From Schistosoma haematobium (lineage: Eukaryota; Platyhelminthes; Trematoda; Strigeidida; Schistosomatidae): DNA of 64,000 nucleotides. The DNA lies in the NCBI RefSeq assembly GCF_000699445.3, contig NC_067197.1, positions 33,773,809 to 33,837,808 on the forward strand, read 5' to 3'. Under the pieces are notes generated by a model. The model saw nothing but the letters and a program-made list of their open reading frames with translations. It was not told the DNA's origin and did no database searches. Positions 45,707-57,039 of the stretch are shown here, piece by piece (the stretch's first letter is position 1; each line of letters begins with the position of its first letter). The translations under genes and the position numbers were made by a program.

Positions 45707-46010
45707 TGGTTGTGGAGATTATTAAGTTTTTTATTGAAATCATGAACCGATTGATGTTAGACCACCATTGAAAACCTGGAAGCACTGGACATCTGTTTCA
45801 TCCTATTAATGGACTTTTCAGCAGTGAGCATCCACCATCCCGCTCACGAAATTCGAACCAAGAGCCTTCAGTCTCGCTCCCAAATGCTCAACCTCTAGAC
45901 CACTGAGCTGGCCGGCATCTAATAGTGTTAATGTCTAACTTCAATCAATCCACGAAATTGCGCGACCATCTTCCATTGTACTGAGGTAGATACCTTTCTC
46001 TGCCCAACCC
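45707..46010 (-). repeat. SINE copy S6 with hammerhead remnant
   Basis: Minus-strand: head to about 46010, A-box GCTCAGTGGTCTAGAGG (45907-45891), B-box GGTTCGAATTTCG (45860-45848), hammerhead 45781-45832 with core CUGAAAA (inactive) but stem I intact (CACUG/CAGUG), then the tail. Confidence 0.8.
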
Positions 46011-46894
46011 AGCTGTAAAACATTAATACTATTCGGAAAGCTTTATTTATTTTAAGGACATTTATATAAGTAAACTATGATCGTTCACTACCTAAATTTA
46101 GAAGTGATCAATTTCGAAAATAGATCCATTCCAAGATGAAAATTTAGACAAATTTACAAAGAATTACCCAGTAAATTTACATATAGAAAAATTCAGGATA
46201 TAAATAAAAATTCTTGGACTTCTTAAGCTAATCATATAATAAGAACAATATATAATTTCTAGGCAAATAATGACTATGTCATCACCAATAATGCAGGTTA
46301 TTATGAGTAGTTTTATTCATCACATAGTGACTAATTAATTAAGTTATGATGAACAAAGACGAATTGTTGGCTAATCAAAAGAAAATAAACGATTAAATCA
46401 ATTGATAATAAATATTTTTCAATATCTATGTAAATACTACTTTTAATGGTATCATAGATTAATTCAATTTCACTCAAAAAATAAACTGAGGATTATTTCA
46501 TCAATTCAAGTATCAGATTACCAAAATTAATCTATCCATAAAAGATAACAAATCATAATAGTTGAGGTTTATTTATGGATCTATATGTAATACAAGAAAT
46601 TTGATCACAGCTACCAAATGATAGAAATAGGATTAGCAATAAGCAGCACATATCAAATATGAATAAAGAAAATATGGCAAAAGTACGTTCATATTCCAAC
46701 AGAATACAATGATTCACTAGAATATGTAACTTCTTTTATTTTCTTTTGCACAAAAACAGTTCTAACATATATAAGTGTAATCTGTTCTATTAAACTTAAT
46801 TGTAAAATAGATAAAAATGTGTCAACTTTAATGAATATGACCAAATTTGATTTGATTTATTTTCAAGTATTTCATTGTGACCAGTACAAAATCT
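46011..46894. other. AT-rich interval
   Basis: Nothing recognised. Confidence 0.4.
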
Positions 46895-47185
46895 ACTTGC
46901 ACCAGTTACCACTCGTCAAGGAGAATAGATCACCTATCAGCATTCTACATCCAACTCTCTACTCAAGAATCCTTTCCAGTTATTTTCAGTTATTATTCAT
47001 CCTTTTCATGTCTGCTTCCGATTCCCGACGTAGTCCGTTTCTCGGCCTTATACTTCTCAGTTTCTATCCACGATTACAAGTTAGAGCTTGCTTCGTGATA
47101 CAGTTTGATAATTTCCGTAATGTGTGTCCTATCCACTTCGAATATCTTTTCCTAATTACCTCTTCATCTGGGAGTACAATTCATT
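46895..47185 (-). repeat. RTE-E: RTE 3' fragment, minus
   Basis: Minus-strand copy of the RTE C terminus (from CTCCCAGATGAAGAGG to the end), nearly identical to the last part of RTE-F (49115-49385) on the opposite strand, so the two form an inverted repeat about 2 kb apart. They share the unusual AACTGAAAATAACTGG insertion and form one subfamily. Confidence 0.8.
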
Positions 47186-47391
47186 TCGATACTTGAAAAC
47201 ATTTCTGATCATTTTTTATGAGATACAATAAGCATCAGTTGTTCGTGTTTTGAGATCTGATCGAATTATACATGTCGCCAATCGTCGTATATAATCATCA
47301 ACTTGAACCGCGTTAGTGAATAACAGAATTAAATAAGTCAAATACGGGAATGGATTTTTGAATACGTATATTTTGTACATTGATTGATCTA

Positions 47392-47682
47392 GACAAACAA
47401 TCAGAGGAAAGAAACGAAGTGACGCGAAATGGAGAAGGCATGTGAGCCGAATCGATTTAACCAAGCGTGAATCTATGTTTATAGTCAGACAAAAATAAGT
47501 TACAGACGTGTGATGAGTAAGATAAGAGATGTACACACATACGCTTATATAAAAGCAGTCAAAGTTGATAAGCGAATAAGTGACAAGGTCAAAATGTAGC
47601 TTGAGAAAAATGGATAAATTGGCCTGTCCGGAAGGTAGAATAAGGAATGTAGGCTCGACATAGCAACCGACACTACAATTCT
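47392..47682. repeat. Dispersed repeat R1, copy 2
   Basis: See 5985-6280: shared blocks GTGAGCC, AAGTTACAG, CATATAAAA-like, GACAAGGTCAAAATGT, CATAGCA. Confidence 0.5.
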
Positions 47683-48409
47683 TATTATAGACTATTATGT
47701 TCCAATAAACTATAAATGCGAATGTACAGTTTAAATAGTGTAATTGAAAAGAAATTTTTTCATTGAATGGTCATTAAATATTATCCACTGACTCATTAGG
47801 TTTTGTTTGTTCGTTTACTTGATAACGCCCTAGATGATTTAAATTTGTTTGGTTAAAATTTCTTCTTTTGAACAAGCTCTAGATCTCATGGCTACGGGAT
47901 CGATTAATTGTTTGTATTCTTTTGGATGGTAAATAAGGCAGTGAAAATGTTTTTAAACCAATTATTTAGTGATCTTTTGGTTGATTCTCTTCACAAGATT
48001 ATTAAAGAATAATAATTTAGTAGATTCTCATAAGCTGCTGATACTCTGAATCAGGTAAATGAAATTTATTAAACAGACTGAAATATATCACAATGTTACG
48101 TAATCCAGACTGAAGAAGTTGTGTATAGAATAAATAGACTTATTAGAAACATCACCTAAATATGGGATAATTAGAACCATATGATAGTAGGATGAAGGAA
48201 ATATTAAACGGAAAACATGCATTGAAATTAACGTTTCAGTAAAGTAATCACTTTTAGAAGATATTGAGTAAATGTTTATAACACTATGGATCGGTAATTT
48301 AAATTATTATATTTATAACTTGGAAACAATATGTTTCTTCAAAATCAACTGTTAGATATGAAATATTTAGAAACTCGTTTCTATTTTGTTTTTTTGTACT
48401 AGTCTGAAC
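47683..48409. other. AT-rich interval
   Basis: Nothing recognised. Confidence 0.4.
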
Positions 48410-49397
48410 GATGGAGATCGAATACAGACGTAAAGGCAACGATTGACAAAGCAAAAACAGCATTTCTACATTTGAAGTACATATGGCACTCAAATCACCT
48501 GTCAGCCAACTAATATCAAAGTCACTATCTTCAATACGAACATCAACACAGTTCTACTATACGAAGCGGAAACTTAGAAAACTACCACAACCATCTGCTG
48601 TGTTTGAAGTGATTACGAGTTCACCTAGTCTGCAAACGGAACAAAGACTCTGTGACCCAAGACCAATAAGCTCCTGATGTGTCTCAGCCCCGCTAATTAG
48701 AGAGAGAAGTCCAAGTTCGAACAAGGAAATATATTCCGCAAGCAGCCAGAAGCACGAGCGAAGACAACAGGCACAAATCAAACGTATATATACGGCATAA
48801 AACTGTCCCTGGGAAGCGTTACAAAGTAGCATACTAAAAGATACAACGAACCAATAACGTTTAAGATTCTCCCAAGTGCAAAATACGACATGAAGGTGAA
48901 AAGAGTGCTTCTGGCGCGAAAACAAAGAAATTCGAATTTTCAAAATAAAATTACAAAAATAAGGTATTTACCAAGTGAGTTCTGAGAGTCTAACATCCCC
49001 AACACCATCATCAAAAATGTACAACTGTTTATAAACAGTTGTCAATGCGAGATACTCAGCTTCCGTTGGCTGGATACCATCAGCAACAGCCTTCTGTGGG
49101 AGAGGAAAATCAACTCCCAGATGAAGAGGTAATTAGGAAAAGATATTCGAAGTAGATAGGACACACATTACGGAAATTATCAAACTGCACCACGAAGCAA
49201 GCTCTAACTTGTAATCGTGAATAGAAACAGAGAAATAAAAGGCCGAGAAACGGACTACGTCGGGAATCGGAAGCAGACATGAAAAGGATGAATAATAACT
49301 GAAAATAACTGGAAAGGATTCTTGAGTAGAGAGTTGGATGTAGAATGCCGATGGGGCGATCTATGCTCCTCAACGGGGGTAACAGGCGTACGTAAGT
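48410..49397 (+). repeat. RTE-F: RTE 3' fragment interrupted by a solo LTR
   Basis: 48410-48595 and 49005-49397 together match the RTE pol C terminus (GACAAAGCAAAAACAGC..., CAACACAGTTCTACTATACG, then CATCATCAAAAATGTACAA..., GGATACCATCAGCAACAG, to GGGGGTAACAGGCGTACGTAAGTAA). The split lies inside ACCACAACCATCATC. Confidence 0.85.
48596..49004 (-). mobile_element. Solo LTR with 5-bp target duplication
   Basis: 409 bp, TG...CA on both strands (minus: TGTTGGGGATGTTAGACTC ... AAACACAGCA), inserted in RTE-F and flanked by CCATC on both sides (48591-48595, 49005-49009). On the minus strand GCCGTATATATACG (about 48785-48800) is a good TATA box. The TGTTGGGGATGTTAGA start is of a kind common in gypsy and BEL/Pao LTRs; the parent family is not known. 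Different from LTR-A and LTR-B. Confidence 0.85.
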
Positions 49398-49425
49398 AAC
49401 CTATTAAATAAATGATATACTGAGC

Positions 49426-49428
<3 letters not shown>

Positions 49429-49466
<38 letters not shown>
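49429..49466. repeat. (AT)n microsatellite
   Basis: Perfect AT dinucleotide run after the RTE-F end. Confidence 0.9.
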
Positions 49467-49470
<4 letters not shown>

Positions 49471-50719
49471 AGTGCTTTTCAAGGAAAAACGGTTGACGAT
49501 AATATTAACACATAAATACTAAGCTCATAGTATTAATTGTTTGTGCAATAGTGTTCACTTAGAAGACAATAATCATCATCTCAAAACGAAATGGAATACA
49601 ATTGAAAACCATAATGTGTTGAAACGCTTTATTCTGGTTTGATGATCTTCAAAAATGGGCATCAGTGAAATAACACATATTTGGAAAAGTTTAATCTTCG
49701 TCATCTTGATAAGTTATTCAATGATATTGAACTTATGTTCCATTCTCTTGAATTTAAACATCGAGATAAAATAAAGAAATACTATTCCCAAATTCAATAA
49801 TTAAAATCTCTACAATAATCAGCATTATTTGAAAAAGAATTCAGTGTTTGACAATGTAAAGTTTAATGAATTAAAAGATCTAGTTTATAACAAACTGACA
49901 ATAAATTGTAGATTAATTCATAAAATAACCAAATTAACTATTGACTGCATAAGAACCGTGTAAAAGTATATAAATTAACTAGTATTATATGTTTAATTTG
50001 TGGTAGTGTCGAGTCGCAGTTGACTATGATCACCACTATAGATCGATTACGTGCCAATTACCAGGTCAAATCCCTCCGTAGGATAAATATTAGAAGGACA
50101 GTTGTAGATTATAGTTAAGATATGTTTGTTGGTGATCTCGTGGTATCGAAATAATACCGAGATCGTGCCAAAGTTTACAGACGAGACTACCGTGCGTACG
50201 TGAGTAAGTTCAAAGTCACAAACAACGGAAAAAGGGTGTTTTTGGTACAATTAAACAAAAAGATACAGTAAAACAATCACTGGTACAATTGGTTATAATA
50301 ATAACTGTTTCCATTACACCAATCACGTTCTCTTCATAAAAGTAGATCACAACAAATTCATTCACATAACGTTTTTTTTCGGTCAAATCCCAGAATCCAC
50401 ATTTTACCCAAAACATAAATAACTACTGGAATTTATTGACTAGATAAGAAGTTAGTGATTGTATATGTCTTTGAGTCCTTTTTTTATTTGTTTAATGAAA
50501 AGTATAAAGAATAATTGTATGTATTTCATGTACATACATTTAACATGTTGTGTAACTTACCATACCAGTAATCTATTATATTCTCAGGAACTCAACAATA
50601 GATACTTAAAGCGATCATTTGATAAACATTTAGGAATAAAGTGAAATCAATAACACTGATTGTAAGAAAAAATATGAGGAAATTTAATGATATCCAAGAT
50701 AAAATTATTTTCAGAAGAG
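49467..50719. other. AT-rich interval
   Basis: No gene or recognised repeat. Confidence 0.4.
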
Positions 50720-51195
50720 TGGTTTGTAGAGATTTTAGTAATTCAATAATTGAATTCATGAATCCGCGATTCCGCTCATGGGATTCCAACACAGGACTAC
50801 ATTTGATTGACTCATGAATTCAACTGTTAAATTACTACAGTCTCCATGAAACCTCCTTCCGACAATAATCATCCACTCACTAGTGACTGGCTTCAAGTGG
50901 GATTTCCTGGAGTTCCAGTGAGATGACGTGACCAATGGAGTTCAACCAGGTCTGTTGTAAGATAGTGACTTATTATCGTGAACTGGTTGAAGTTATAAAT
51001 TAACACAGTTGGATGCCGGCTCAGTAGTCTACAGATTAGGCAATCGCGGGTTCGCGAGTTCGAGTCCCGAATACAGGATCGTGAATGTGCACTGCTGAGG
51101 AGTCCCACAATAAGAAAAAATGGTCGTCCAGTGCTTTCAGATTTTCCATGGTGGTCTAGCATCATTTGACTCATGAATTAAACTATTATATAAAA
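50720..51195 (+). repeat. Composite SINE (copy S7)
   Basis: From left: tail in minus orientation (50725-50763), a piece ATTCCGCTCATGGGATTCC...CAGGACTAC (B-box side, minus, 50764-50801), tail in plus orientation (50802-50845), then a full SINE: head 50860-51010, A-box GGCTCAGTAGTCTACAG (51018-51034), B-box AGTTCGAGTCCC (51057-51068), hammerhead 51087-51133, tail to 51195. The ribozyme has perfect stem I GCACUG/CAGUGC and core CUGAGGA but GAA is AAA, so likely inactive. Confidence 0.8.
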
Positions 51196-51256
51196 TTGTT
51201 TAACAATATTATTTCTTATGTATAATTAATAGTGTTATATGAAAGTTAATGAACTC

Positions 51257-51550
51257 ATGATCTGAAAACATGCACAAACACCATTTGTTTAAACGGGTAA
51301 CAAACAACTCAATTTCTATGTCATCATAGGATTAAAAATCATTCAATCTTGATTACCGATTCCATTATGGTCAGTAAATTTCATTTCTCTCTATACAACA
51401 TCATTCATTATCAACTATTCAAATAAGTGTAATTAAACTCCTCCACATCATCACTATCACCATCCAATTATACAGTTAATCTTATCAGAAAATCTAATTT
51501 ATTCAACTATATATAGATTAACTAATTCACATTCATTTCGTTCAATGTTA
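51257..51550 (+). repeat. Long inverted repeat, left arm
   Basis: By eye, reverse complement of 55964-56257 over 294 bases with two mismatches. Homology continues to about 51635 but is clearly diverged there. The segment is non-coding. Confidence 0.85.
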
Positions 51551-51640
51551 AACCACTTAATCATTATCAGTGGATTAAAATATTCAGGTCATCAGCATCA
51601 ACCTTATTTAATTGTGTACAATAGTCAGAATTAAAATTAT

Positions 51641-51907
51641 CATTAATATTATTATTATTATTCAATATTAGATTTTTGGTACAATATTGAATTCTCAGTA
51701 CATAGTACTTCGACAAGTTACCATTTCTTATTTCTTGATCGATACTGACGATAAATATTGAGTAATCGCCAGTTAGATGTTAGCAGTTCAGGAATCCACA
51801 TCTAAATAATGTATATTCTTTTCGATGTGTAATCCCAGCAACCATAATATCTCTGATTGTGCTCTTTCTTAACTTGTACAGGTAGCCCATATATTCAAAC
51901 AGGACGC
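51641..51907 (-). repeat. AAT-tailed retroposon, copy 3 (internally deleted)
   Basis: Minus strand: 5' end CCTGTTTGAATATATGGGCTACCTG, then directly the second half (CACAATCAGAGATATT...), and the ATTATT tail at 51641-51662. The block between CTACCTG and the NQR codons present in copies 1 and 2 is missing. The frame HNQR..G.W..TSKRI with MWIPELLTSNW is recognisable but stopped. Confidence 0.65.
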
Positions 51908-52411
51908 CTATATAAAAATGAATTTGAAGTGTAATTGTTGATGTATTTTATTATTGAATGAATGTATTGAAAACACTTTGATGAATATGAAATTGACACA
52001 GAGAATAGTTTTTAATTAAACGGTGATCATTTCAATTTTGTGGAAGCCAAAAACCAAACCTCCTCCTCAAATATTAGTTCTCATTATTATTCAGATAATT
52101 TTCTTATTTATTACCACATCATGTTACTTCTATTATCAATGATGATGACCAATTAATTTATTAAAAGTCACTTCTATTTAACATGGTTTTAAAAATATTG
52201 GATAAATCAATAAAGATATAAACTGAAAATTCTTTTTGAGATAATGAATAACTTTAAAATATTCTGATAATTAAGTTTCATCAGTTGTCTTAGATACACT
52301 AAAGTCATGTAGAAATACAATTTCATTAAATCTGATCAATAGTTTCTAAGCAATTCATTATAATCCAATTTTTCTATTTACTTTTTTCTAAACATTGTAT
52401 TACATTATTGC
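51908..52411. other. AT-rich interval
   Basis: Nothing recognised. Confidence 0.4.
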
Positions 52412-53100
52412 AGATGAAGATAACTAGTGTATCGGCAGCAGCAGCCTATGCATCAGTAGGCCTCAACATACACAAAGGAAAAAATAAGATCCTCAAATAC
52501 AATACGGAGAAATTTTGGAAGAGGTGGAAAGTTTTATACATCTAGAAAGTATCGTCGATGAACAAGGAGGATCCGATGCAGATGTAAAGGCAAGGACTGA
52601 AAAGCAAGAACAGCATTTCTACAATTGAAGAACATATAGAACTCAAAACAACTGTCTGTCAACCAATATCAAAGTCAACACAGTTCTACTGTACGGAACT
52701 GAAACTTGGAAAATCAATACAACCATCATCAAAAATGTACAAGTATTTATAAACAATTGTCTATGCAAGATATTCAATATCCGTTTACTAGATATCATCA
52801 GTAACAACCCACTGTGTAGGAGAACAAACCAATTTCCAACTGAAGAGGAAATTAAGATAAGAGATTGGAAGCGGATCGAACATGCATTGTGGAAATCTCT
52901 AAACTGTATCACGAGGCAAGCGCTTATTTGGAATGCTAAATGGAAACGGAGAAGAAGAATACCGATGAATACACTGCATCGAGGATCGTAAGCAGGCATG
53001 AAAAGGATGAATAACAACTGGAAAGGATTGTCCAGAACAGGGTTGGACGTAGAATGCTGTTGGGCGATTTATGCTCCTCGACGATGAGTAAAAGCATCAT
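52412..53100 (+). repeat. RTE-G: RTE C-terminal fragment
   Basis: Plus strand from the end of RT (GTATCGGCAGCAGCAGCC..., cf. SVAAVSA in RTE-B) through AAGTATCGTCGATGAACAAGG and GATATCATCAGTAACAAC to GCTCCTCGACGATGAGTAA. Several indels; no working frame. Confidence 0.85.
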
Positions 53101-54060
53101 TTCATTCACGATTACACTCATTTTACAAATAAACTATAAGTCAATGATTATTCAAAAAATATATTCTTAGATTGCTAAATGATTAGGAAAATAGATCTTA
53201 TCTTACAGTTGATCATGTCGAGAGATTGATCATCAAATGAAAGACTTTATTCTTATCGATGTACAAATATCTTAATCCCATTACACTTTGTTATTAGAAT
53301 ACATTTCGAAAATGTATTTGATCGTATGGGAACAAAACATTGGAATATAAAATATGTCTAATTTAAAGTTAGAAAAATGTTGGAATAGACGTGTGGAAAT
53401 TGTAGAATACTTTTGAAAAATGTTAGTCTTCTATAGAAGTAACAACATTAGTTTAGTTAAAAGTGACATTTTTAGCAATTTGATGGAACAGGTTCCTGAT
53501 TGAAATTGTAGTGGAATTCCAGAGAAACGTGAATATAGAACTAAACAATATTATATTTTATGAATAATATTATTTGATGAAATCATTATAGTTAAAAAAC
53601 TTCAACCATGCAATGATGGCATTACTATTATAATGAGTATTTATTGTAGGTCTATTGCATTAAGTTATGAACAATTATACATTACGAACCTAAGTATCAT
53701 ACCACCATCAACCTCTAGAAATGAAGCAAAAAAATAGCAGCCTGATTTGTAGTGAAATCTTAGGTGTCAATTGGCTAATCTTCAGATCATCATCATCATT
53801 ACATCCTTCGTCTGTTCAAACACCAAAAATTACTTGACACCAGTCAATAGTTATCGTACTTCATTTGATGATAACTAGCAGTGGAATACTCGATCAGCAT
53901 TGCGCCTCATTTAAATCATGTCAACTAACAAATCTTCTAGTATAACTCTAAATAAGTGAATAATACATCAATATTTTAGGTTGATATGAATTGGTTAATC
54001 GATTTGCGACGATCAAGAAATTCAAGACATTTGAACAATATGAGTTATTATCGTAGTGTA
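53101..54060. other. AT-rich interval
   Basis: Nothing recognised. Confidence 0.4.
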
Positions 54061-54071
54061 GGCTGAATTAT

Positions 54072-54147
54072 CTTACTTACTCCTATTACCCCCAATGTAG
54101 CACAGGCCGCTGACTAGCATTCTCCAACCCACTCTAGCCTGGGCCTT
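54072..54147 (-). repeat. RTE-H: 76-bp RTE insertion with target duplication
   Basis: Minus-strand end of an RTE element (GGCCCAGGCTAGAGTGG...GGTAATAGGAGTAAGTAAG), flanked by GGCTGAATTAT (54061-54071) and GGCTGAATAAT (54148-54158): an 11-bp target duplication with one difference. Extreme 5' truncation. Confidence 0.85.
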
Positions 54148-54158
54148 GGCTGAATAAT

Positions 54159-54732
54159 CTGGTCAAATGTAATATAACTTTTTGAAAATCTAAATTATCA
54201 TAATATTAATTTTAATCCAAATGAATTTAATACAAGATAATTTAGTCATTAAATTAGAATTCTAAATGTTAACATTAATTATGTTATGTTTAAGAAAAAG
54301 ATATACATTTAGCATACATTTGATCTAGTTATAAATTGTTTTTCATTTATTATGTAATTGGTTTTTCAAATCTAACCGAACGTGAAAACAACAACAACAA
54401 CAACAACGAGAATATCATCATTATTTCACTTGATAAGTATTTATTGATTGTTGTTCAACACGAAAAGTATTACATTTATTTACTTAATTCATCAGTAATT
54501 TTCATGAAATAGTATCTATCCATCATTCTGTTCATTATACTTAAAACATTTTGATTAGGGAAAATAAATGTCCGATTTTACAAAGTATTCCCATAAATCA
54601 ACTAAGATATCATGAGTATGTTTAATTTAAGAGTGATAATATCTGTTTTGTATTGAATTATTTACAACAACCATCTTAAAAAAGAAACACACACATTTTC
54701 ATGTTATTATATATTTTTGGATAGTTGCCAGA
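54159..54732. other. AT-rich interval with (CAA)n
   Basis: A CAA microsatellite at about 54387-54407; nothing else. Confidence 0.5.
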
Positions 54733-55306
54733 TCTTAATAATTGAATTCGTGAGTCAATTAAAGCTAAACCACCATAGGCAACCTAGAAGCACTGAACGG
54801 CCGTTTCATTCTAATATGAGACTCCTCATTAGTGCGCATTCATGATCCCTTCCGGGGGATTCAAACCCAGGACATATCAGTCTCGCGCGCAAATGATCAA
54901 CCTCTAGACCACTGAGCTGGCCGGCGTCCAGAGATGTTACTGTTTAGCCTCAACTAATCCACGAAATTAAGCCACCATCCAACATTGTCTTCAATGAGTT
55001 ACTATCTCACAGCACACCCGGTTGAACCCCACTGGTCATGTCATCTCACTAGAACTCCAGGAAATACCTCTTGAAGTCAGTCACCAGTGAGCACGTGATG
55101 ATTATAATGAAAAGGGGTTTGTGGACGTTGTAGTAATTTAATAGTTGAATTCACAAGTCAAATAAATGTAGTCCTGTGTTGGAATCCCGTAAACGGAATC
55201 GTGGATGCGTATTGCTAAGGAGTCCCACAATAAGACGAAACGACCGTCCAGTGTTTCCAGATTTTCTATGGTGATATAGCTTCAATTGACTTATGAATTC
55301 AACTTC
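54733..55306. repeat. Composite SINE (copy S8): full minus unit plus inverted partial unit
   Basis: 54733-55105 is a full SINE on the minus strand: head, A-box GCTCAGTGGTCTAGAGG (54919-54903), B-box GGTTTGAATCCC (54869-54858), hammerhead 54788-54838 (AUGAGGA, cleavage GUU: probably dead), tail. 55106-55165 is another tail in minus orientation, then 55166-55306 a plus-strand partial SINE from the B-box on, with a hammerhead (about 55207-55254; CUAAGGA, one core change). The middle junction is the same as in copy S7. Confidence 0.8.
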
Positions 55307-55963
55307 AAAATAATTGTTTACTGCTATTCTGAGTTAAATAATAAAGATGGAAGCTTTCTAGTTGTGAAATTTTCTCTGTGTCGATTTCATCTTTATCAAA
55401 ATGTGTTGAATAAATTCATTGCATAATAAAATACTGAAATGTGGGCGAGAATGATAATGATTGGTTGTCTGCTTAGACAGACTTGTAGATAGTCCGACAG
55501 GTATCAGATGAGTTATATATTCCCCTATCCTCATTATTATTACTCACCTACTTATAATTGATTTTTTATTGTTGTTGGATTGTGTCGGGTTTTGATGTGG
55601 ACATATATTTACATTGTGGTCAGGTTAATCACGTGTTCTTGATCTGAGTTTTGTTGAAGTCCTGTAGAATAGACACTGAGAGGGAATCTAGTGTAGATAT
55701 TTGTCTAAGGTAAATTAACGTCCCATATGTGTAAACGTGGAAACCCAACCGTCATAACATTAGACGAAGTAAACCGAACGTTATAACAATTGGCGACAAG
55801 GTGAAAAACGAAGAACCAAGGGTACAAAACCACAAGTTATAACAAATACATTAACAATTACACTAGAAATTCATTTTAATACTGACTATTATACACAATT
55901 GAATAAGTTTTGAAGCTGATGACCTGAATAAGTAAATCCACTAGTGGGCCGTCTTCACAGGTA
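55307..55963. other. Interval before the inverted-repeat arm
   Basis: No gene. From about 55879 it is related to 51550-51635 in inverse orientation. 55600-55850 (GACGAAGTAAACCGAACG...) is less AT-rich and perhaps a repeat. Confidence 0.4.
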
Positions 55964-56257
55964 TAACATTGAATGAAATGAATGTGAATTAGTTAATCTA
56001 TATATAGTTGAATAAATTAGATTTTCTGATAAGATTAACTGTATAATTGAATGGTGATAGTGATGATGTGGAGGAGTTTAATTACACTTATTTGAATAGT
56101 TGATAATGAATGATGTTGTATAGAGAGAAATGAAATTTACTGACCATAATGGAATCGGTAATCAAGATTGAATGATTTTTAATCCTATGATGACATAGAA
56201 ATTGAGTTGTTTGTTACCCGTTTAAACAAATGGTGTTTGTGCATGTTTTCAGATCAT
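55964..56257 (-). repeat. Long inverted repeat, right arm
   Basis: Partner of 51257-51550, inverted, 4.4 kb apart. Confidence 0.85.
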
Positions 56258-56462
56258 TTGTTAACCAGAAGAAAAAAAACATTAAAAATACTGGTATCTA
56301 AGGCTCATTTAAAGGTAATATAAGAAAACATTAAAATTATTAATTAGCTCGATTATTTTATATTAATGGGATAAATGTTTATTTAAACCAGTTCTTATAA
56401 ATATACACAGTTGTAATAAAATATCATGTTCTTAAATTTAATTTATGTGAATTGTAAGAGTG

Positions 56463-56996
56463 AGATGAAACTTCCAGAACTACTACAACCATCATCAAAG
56501 ATGTACAAGTATTTATAAACAATTGTCTATGCAAGATATTCAATATCCGTTTACTAGATATCATCAGCAACAACCCACTGTGTAGGAAAACAAACTAACT
56601 TCCAACTGAAGAGGAAATTAGGCGGCCTACTTGAATATCTGGGCTACCTGTTCCTCCGATCTAGATATTTCATCAAGTTGTCTGTTTTGTTGTTTGTTTT
56701 AGCACATCATTATGTCTGTTGTGCTCACAATCTATTCAGGCGCGTTTATGAAAAGTTTACAACCTTTCGCTATACGGGATACAAAAAGGTACAATCAGCG
56801 ACATCATGGTGGCTGGCAATATGCATTGAAACGAATGAACATTAATCAAATGTGGATTACCGAACTCCTAACATCTAACTGGTCATCATTCAAAATTTAT
56901 CGCCACAATCGATCAAGATATAAGAAAAGGAAACTTGTTGAAATAATTTATGCTGAGAATTCTATGTTGTACCAAAAATATAATGTTGAATAAAGC

Positions 56997-57039
<43 letters not shown>

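Noticed and set aside
49429..49466. AT tract as an origin or promoter
   Set aside because: Plain dinucleotide microsatellite next to an RTE end; no supporting motif.
51018..51070. A functional tRNA gene
   Set aside because: A- and B-boxes are present, but no cloverleaf with acceptor stem can be formed and the same segment is repeated in the SINE copies.
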